A stretch of 64,000 bases of DNA from RUG11462 sp045649405 (GTDB taxonomy: Bacteria; Bacillota; Clostridia; Oscillospirales; Acutalibacteraceae), in the NCBI GenBank assembly GCA_045649405.1, contig JAZRPW010000015.1:13378-77377 (forward strand), given 5' to 3'. Positions 61,501-64,000 of this stretch are shown piece after piece (within the stretch, counting starts at the first letter, position 1; each line of letters opens with the position of its first letter). The translations under genes were made by a program, and so were the position numbers. The notes below the pieces were generated by a model. It worked only from the letters and a program-made list of their open reading frames with translations. It did no database searches and had not been told where the DNA came from.

Positions 61501-62890
61501 CGAAACACTTTTCGGTTCTGAAAACGTATTCAAAGCAGGTACAATTGGTACTGTTGCTTCAAAAACCGCTTTTGGTTTTGTAAAAAAATACGCAGATGAG
61601 CGTGGTCTTATGCTTTCTAAAGCAGAGATTGAACGTTTGACAATTGGTTGTACTGGCATTAAACGTACAACCGGTCAACACCCTGCTGGTATGATTATTG
61701 TGCCTAACGGAATGGAAATTTGCGATTTTTGTCCTGTTCAACACCCTGCTGACGACACCGAGTCTGATATTATTACAACACACTTTGACTTCCACTCAAT
61801 TCACGATAACATTCTTAAACTTGATATTCTCGGTCATGATGTACCTTCAATTTATCATTATCTTGAAGAAAACACTGGAATTCCGGTTATGAGCGTGCCT
61901 ATGAGTGATGAAAAGGTTATGAGTTTGTTTAATTCAACCGAAGCACTTGGTGTTACACCAGAACAAATTGGCTCGCTAACAGGTACATTCTCACTTCCGG
62001 AGCTTGGTACAAACTTTGTTCGTGGAATGCTTGTTGAAACAAAACCAAAGAATTTCTCTGACCTTTTACAAATTTCCGGTCTTTCACACGGTACTGACGT
62101 TTGGCTTGGCAACGCACAAGAACTTATTAAAAACGGCACCTGTGACATTTCTAACGTAATCGGTACTCGTGATAACATTATGGTTTATCTCATTCATATG
62201 GGAATGGATGAAGGAAGAGCTTTCAAAATCACAGAAACAGTTAGAAAAGGTATGATTGCTTCTGGCAAAATTTCTGCTGAAGACTGGGAGAAAATGAAAG
62301 ACGATATGCGTGCTTGCAACGTTCCTGAATGGTACATTGGCTCTTGTGAAAAGATTAAATATATGTTCCCTAAAGCGCACGCTGCAGCTTATATGATTTC
62401 TGCTCTTCGTCTTGGTTGGTACAAAGTTTACAAACCACTTGAATATTATGCTGCTTACTTTACTGTACGTGGCGAAGATATGGACGCTGAAATTGCACTT
62501 TCTGGCATTGATGGCGTAAGAGCAAAAATTACTGAAATCGAAAACAAAGGTAAAGAAGCAACTCCAAAAGAGCAAGGTATGATTCCAACTTTACAAATTG
62601 TTATTGAAATGCTTTGCCGTGGAATTGAAGTTTTACCAATTGATTTTTATAAATCAAAGGCAAACACTTATGTGATTGAAGATGGCAAAATCAGATTGCC
62701 ATTCAGTTCAATCAACGGTGTTGGTTCGAATGCGGCAATTGCATTAGAAGAAGCCGCAAAAATCGGTGGATTTGTTTCACAAGAAGATATTCAACAATCT
62801 TCAAATGTAACAAAATCTGTTATTGAAAAGTTAGACGAGCTCGGTGTTTTGAGCTTTTTGCCTAAATCAAATCAAATTAGTTTCTTTTAA
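58565..62890 (+). CDS. polC: DNA polymerase III alpha subunit, PolC type
   Basis: 1441 residues. Replicative polymerase of low-GC Gram-positives. N-terminal polC-specific region and OB fold (about 210-320), PHP domain (from VELHMHTNMSSMDG near 325), inserted DEDDh proofreading exonuclease (FIVFDVETTGLSPATDRLTEIGAV near 417; HNADFDMSF; HRACDDAKILG), a zinc-binding finger (CPECKNSEW and KKCPKCGADYN, about 910-945), catalytic PDIDLNFSGEYQ near 960, and the KAHAAAYMISALRLGWYK segment. Starts six bases after ispG. Intact and of normal length. Confidence 0.98.
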   Translation: MNKKVIDVFGGVLNTEIKENISDMTLSYCGINRENRFLKCEAVSNKYIFSNVAESIKAQIKEGMGLNTIVFDIVYEGVELKSEFFDDIFVEIKKKYSGLNGFFNDAEFEFQSNVLKINLKHGGIEILEQLKAKKKIKDYISEHFSAFVEVEFEGTLEVSVEANEQEAKAAAIALKEKEEAENKPKKRVYDAPPPSGLKYYPESMQLIYGRPLKPNVEPTPINEVRPDFGFATIWGDVFKFDFHETKFGNRYRVGIYMTDYTGSYIVKTLTPIEKAEFKKLEDLEGKTIIVKGRIDYDTFERENVLNPDSICVVDRYYETDTADEKRVELHMHTNMSSMDGMAAVEDLMKTAAKWGHKAVAITDHGVVQSFPAAMNMVEKLKKTNPDFKAIYGVEAYFVNNFISAVKGNDNTEFSGEFIVFDVETTGLSPATDRLTEIGAVKIQNGVIVDEFNTFVNPGIPIPAKITELTGINNEMVANAPKENEALQKFIEFCGNSTLIAHNADFDMSFINSATTRCDIDYSPTYIDTVPMARSLLPDIKNHKLDTVANALKLPEFNHHRACDDAKILGHIFIKFIDMLEAKECKCTADINSALAGGDWRQLRRYHMIILARNSVGLKNLYKLISKSHLETYYKGRGAAMPCILKSDLDMHREGLIVGSACEAGELYRAILAKKQWGELLDIASYYDYLEVQPNGNNEFMIRNGTLNSEYDLNEHTKTIIKLAERLNKPVVATGDVHFLKPEDAKFRAILMAGKGFKDADDQAPLYLKTTNEMLKDFAFLGEKKAREIVIENTNLIANMIEDIRPVPEGSFPPTIEGSDETLREDCYRNAKAIYGDPLPEIVQKRLDKELNSIINNGFSIMYVSAQKLVLESNRNGYQVGSRGSVGSSYVATAAGISEVNPLAPHYVCPECKNSEWITDGSYGSGFDMPPKKCPKCGADYNRDGHDIPFETFLGFKGDKVPDIDLNFSGEYQSLAHKFTETLFGSENVFKAGTIGTVASKTAFGFVKKYADERGLMLSKAEIERLTIGCTGIKRTTGQHPAGMIIVPNGMEICDFCPVQHPADDTESDIITTHFDFHSIHDNILKLDILGHDVPSIYHYLEENTGIPVMSVPMSDEKVMSLFNSTEALGVTPEQIGSLTGTFSLPELGTNFVRGMLVETKPKNFSDLLQISGLSHGTDVWLGNAQELIKNGTCDISNVIGTRDNIMVYLIHMGMDEGRAFKITETVRKGMIASGKISAEDWEKMKDDMRACNVPEWYIGSCEKIKYMFPKAHAAAYMISALRLGWYKVYKPLEYYAAYFTVRGEDMDAEIALSGIDGVRAKITEIENKGKEATPKEQGMIPTLQIVIEMLCRGIEVLPIDFYKSKANTYVIEDGKIRLPFSSINGVGSNAAIALEEAAKIGGFVSQEDIQQSSNVTKSVIEKLDELGVLSFLPKSNQISFF

Positions 62891-62902
62891 GGAGATGTAA
62901 AA

Positions 62903-63721
62903 ATGAGCGAGTGTTCACACAACTGTGAAAGTTGTTCGCAAAACTGTAGTGAGAGAACTAAAGAAAGTTTTTTAGTTGCTCCACACGAAATGTCAAACAT
63001 TAAAAAAGTTATTGGTATTGTTAGTGGTAAAGGTGGTGTTGGCAAAAGTCTTGTAACTTCACTTTTGGCAGTAATGTCTAAAAGAATGGAATACAACACA
63101 GCCATTTTAGATGCTGATATTACTGGTCCTTCTATTCCAAAAGCATTTGGAATTCACGAACGCGCTACTGGTACTGATAGTGGCATTTTCCCTGCTAAAT
63201 CAAAAACCGGTATTGAAGTAATGTCTTTAAACCTTTTGACTGAAAACGAAACCGACCCTGTCGTTTGGCGTGGTCCTGTTATTGCAGGTACTGTTAAACA
63301 ATTCTGGTCTGATGTTATTTGGGGCGATGTTGACTATATGTTTGTTGATATGCCTCCAGGTACTGGCGATGTGCCTCTTACCGTTTTCCAATCACTCCCA
63401 CTTGATGGTATTGTTATTGTTGGCTCACCTCAAGAATTGGTCGGAATGATTGTTGAAAAAGCAGTTAAAATGGCAGAACTTATGAAAGTTCCCGTTCTTG
63501 GTCTTGTTGAGAATATGAGTTATTTCACTTGCCCTGATTGTGGTAAAGAGTTAGAAATTTTCGGCGAGAGCAAAGTTGAAGAAATTGCTAAAAAACATAA
63601 TATTAAACACACAGCAAGAATTCCAATCAACCCTAAACTTGCCGCTGCTTGTGACAAAGGTATGATTGAACTTTTTGACGGCGACTGGTTAGAAGACATT
63701 TTCAAAAATATTACAGAATAA
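62903..63721 (+). CDS. Mrp/NBP35-family P-loop ATPase (Fe-S carrier)
   Basis: 272 residues. The deviant Walker A GIVSGKGGVGKSLVTSLL (about 37-54) is typical of Mrp/ApbC, with LDADITGPSIPKAFG and VDMPPGTGDVPLT. The C-terminal YFTCPDCG CxxC can bridge a [4Fe-4S] cluster between two subunits. An extra Cys-rich N-terminus (CSHNCESCSQNCSE) resembles the ferredoxin-like cluster site of NBP35. Probable scaffold or carrier that could load IspG-type Fe-S proteins. Last gene of the operon, with AAGGAGATG upstream. Confidence 0.93.
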   Translation: MSECSHNCESCSQNCSERTKESFLVAPHEMSNIKKVIGIVSGKGGVGKSLVTSLLAVMSKRMEYNTAILDADITGPSIPKAFGIHERATGTDSGIFPAKSKTGIEVMSLNLLTENETDPVVWRGPVIAGTVKQFWSDVIWGDVDYMFVDMPPGTGDVPLTVFQSLPLDGIVIVGSPQELVGMIVEKAVKMAELMKVPVLGLVENMSYFTCPDCGKELEIFGESKVEEIAKKHNIKHTARIPINPKLAAACDKGMIELFDGDWLEDIFKNITE

Positions 63722-63722
63722 C

Positions 63723-63755
63723 AAAAAACGGACATCGTTAAGATGTCCGTTTTTT
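63723..63755. terminator. Bidirectional terminator between mrp and the truncated membrane gene
   Basis: The stem ACGGACATC / GATGTCCGT (63728-63750) extended by A/T pairs, T runs on both strands. Confidence 0.92.
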
Positions 63756-63756
63756 A

Positions 63757-64000
63757 TTACATTTCAATTTGTTTTTCTTTCTTATAATCTTTATCCATAA
63801 AGAAAACATAAAGCAAAATATACAAATCCAATAAAACTGTCAATATAGTCATAATATTAATTTGCGAATAGAATACCGACATTATACTTTCTGAGTTTTC
63901 TGAAAAAGTATAATAGAACATAAATGTAGAACCAAAATTTAAAACATATGAAAGAATATATGTAACAAATAATACAATACCTGTGATTTTTATGCTTTTG
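63757..64000 (-). CDS. Hypothetical membrane protein, C-terminal part only
   Basis: 81 codons read in from the right edge and end at TAA 63757-63759; the start is outside the window. The visible part has two hydrophobic segments (TGIVLFVTYILSYVLNF and MTILTVLLDLYILLYVFF) joined by a short outer loop with several Ser and Glu, and a basic tail DKDYKKEKQIEM. Looks like the last two helices of a small multi-pass protein; no family can be named. Confidence 0.65.
   Translation of the reverse strand, partial: KSIKITGIVLFVTYILSYVLNFGSTFMFYYTFSENSESIMSVFYSQINIMTILTVLLDLYILLYVFFMDKDYKKEKQIEM

Noticed and set aside
1..64000. Insertion sequences, phage genes, integrases or attachment sites
   Set aside because: No transposase- or integrase-like protein and no terminal inverted repeats were found; both tRNA genes end in normal terminators without a duplicated 3' end in the window.

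Overview
The window is a low-GC chromosomal segment of a Gram-positive anaerobe of the Clostridia, most likely an Oscillospirales/Ruminococcaceae-type gut fibre degrader. Grounds seen in the sequence: PolC-type replicase, dnaG-rpoD, 6S RNA, the sporulation gene yunB, dockerin repeats, a giant secreted GH5 protein, two GH31 enzymes, ireB/DUF1292 proteins, purine-rich ribosome binding sites and consensus sigma-A promoters with rho-independent terminators at nearly every operon end. There is no transposase, phage gene or CRISPR array. Taxonomy is inference.

Layout. 1-6.1 kb: 5' part (2042 codons) of a secreted beta-helix / carbohydrate-binding-like / LRR / GH5 protein that leaves the window. 6.2-14.1 kb: rpsB-tsf, then a reverse-strand run of UPF0210, ACT protein, folD, lgt and two M16-like proteins of the YmfF/YmfH type. 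14.2-19.2 kb: a Gld-like ABC transporter operon (ATPase, permease, GldG-like, DUF4340). 19.5-23.6 kb: tRNA-Leu and a compact operon of dockerin protein, small lipoprotein-like peptide, HPr-kinase-like protein, PqqD-like protein, S26-type peptidase and ABC exporter, which looks like a peptide modification/export locus without a recognised product. 23.6-29.4 kb: acpP, aroK, ireB, groESL, lipid kinase, rRNA methyltransferase, DUF1292.

29.4-31.5 kb: 6S RNA, a candidate small regulatory RNA with three C-rich motifs, a 48-residue Cys-rich desulforedoxin-like protein with a CsoR-type repressor whose operator lies inside its own promoter, and a DUF11-type repeat protein. 31.5-37 kb: an operon of a PurL-like protein, cofactor-independent phosphoglycerate mutase and a YmfI-like reductase. 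The PurL-like protein is full length yet lacks nearly every signature active-site motif, and is the most striking item here. 37-46 kb: azlCD, an Rrf2 regulator, rpoD, dnaG, dgt, yigZ, rpmE, a DnaQ-like exonuclease that appears to start at AUA, yunB and an asparaginase. 46-52.1 kb: a tandem GH31 pair, two short-chain dehydrogenase/hypothetical genes, 26-bp tandem repeats and tRNA-Thr. 52.2-63.8 kb: a long forward operon pyrH-frr-uppS-cdsA-dxr-rseP-ispG-polC-mrp (rseP appears to start at AUU), followed by a truncated membrane-protein gene.

How it fits together: most of the window is translation, replication, isoprenoid/phospholipid and folate housekeeping. The accessory parts are the plant-glycan enzymes, the PqqD/HPr-kinase operon, the CsoR unit and the PurL-like pseudoenzyme. 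Three EF-P hydroxylation-associated homologues (YmfF, YmfH, YmfI types) sit at two distant loci.
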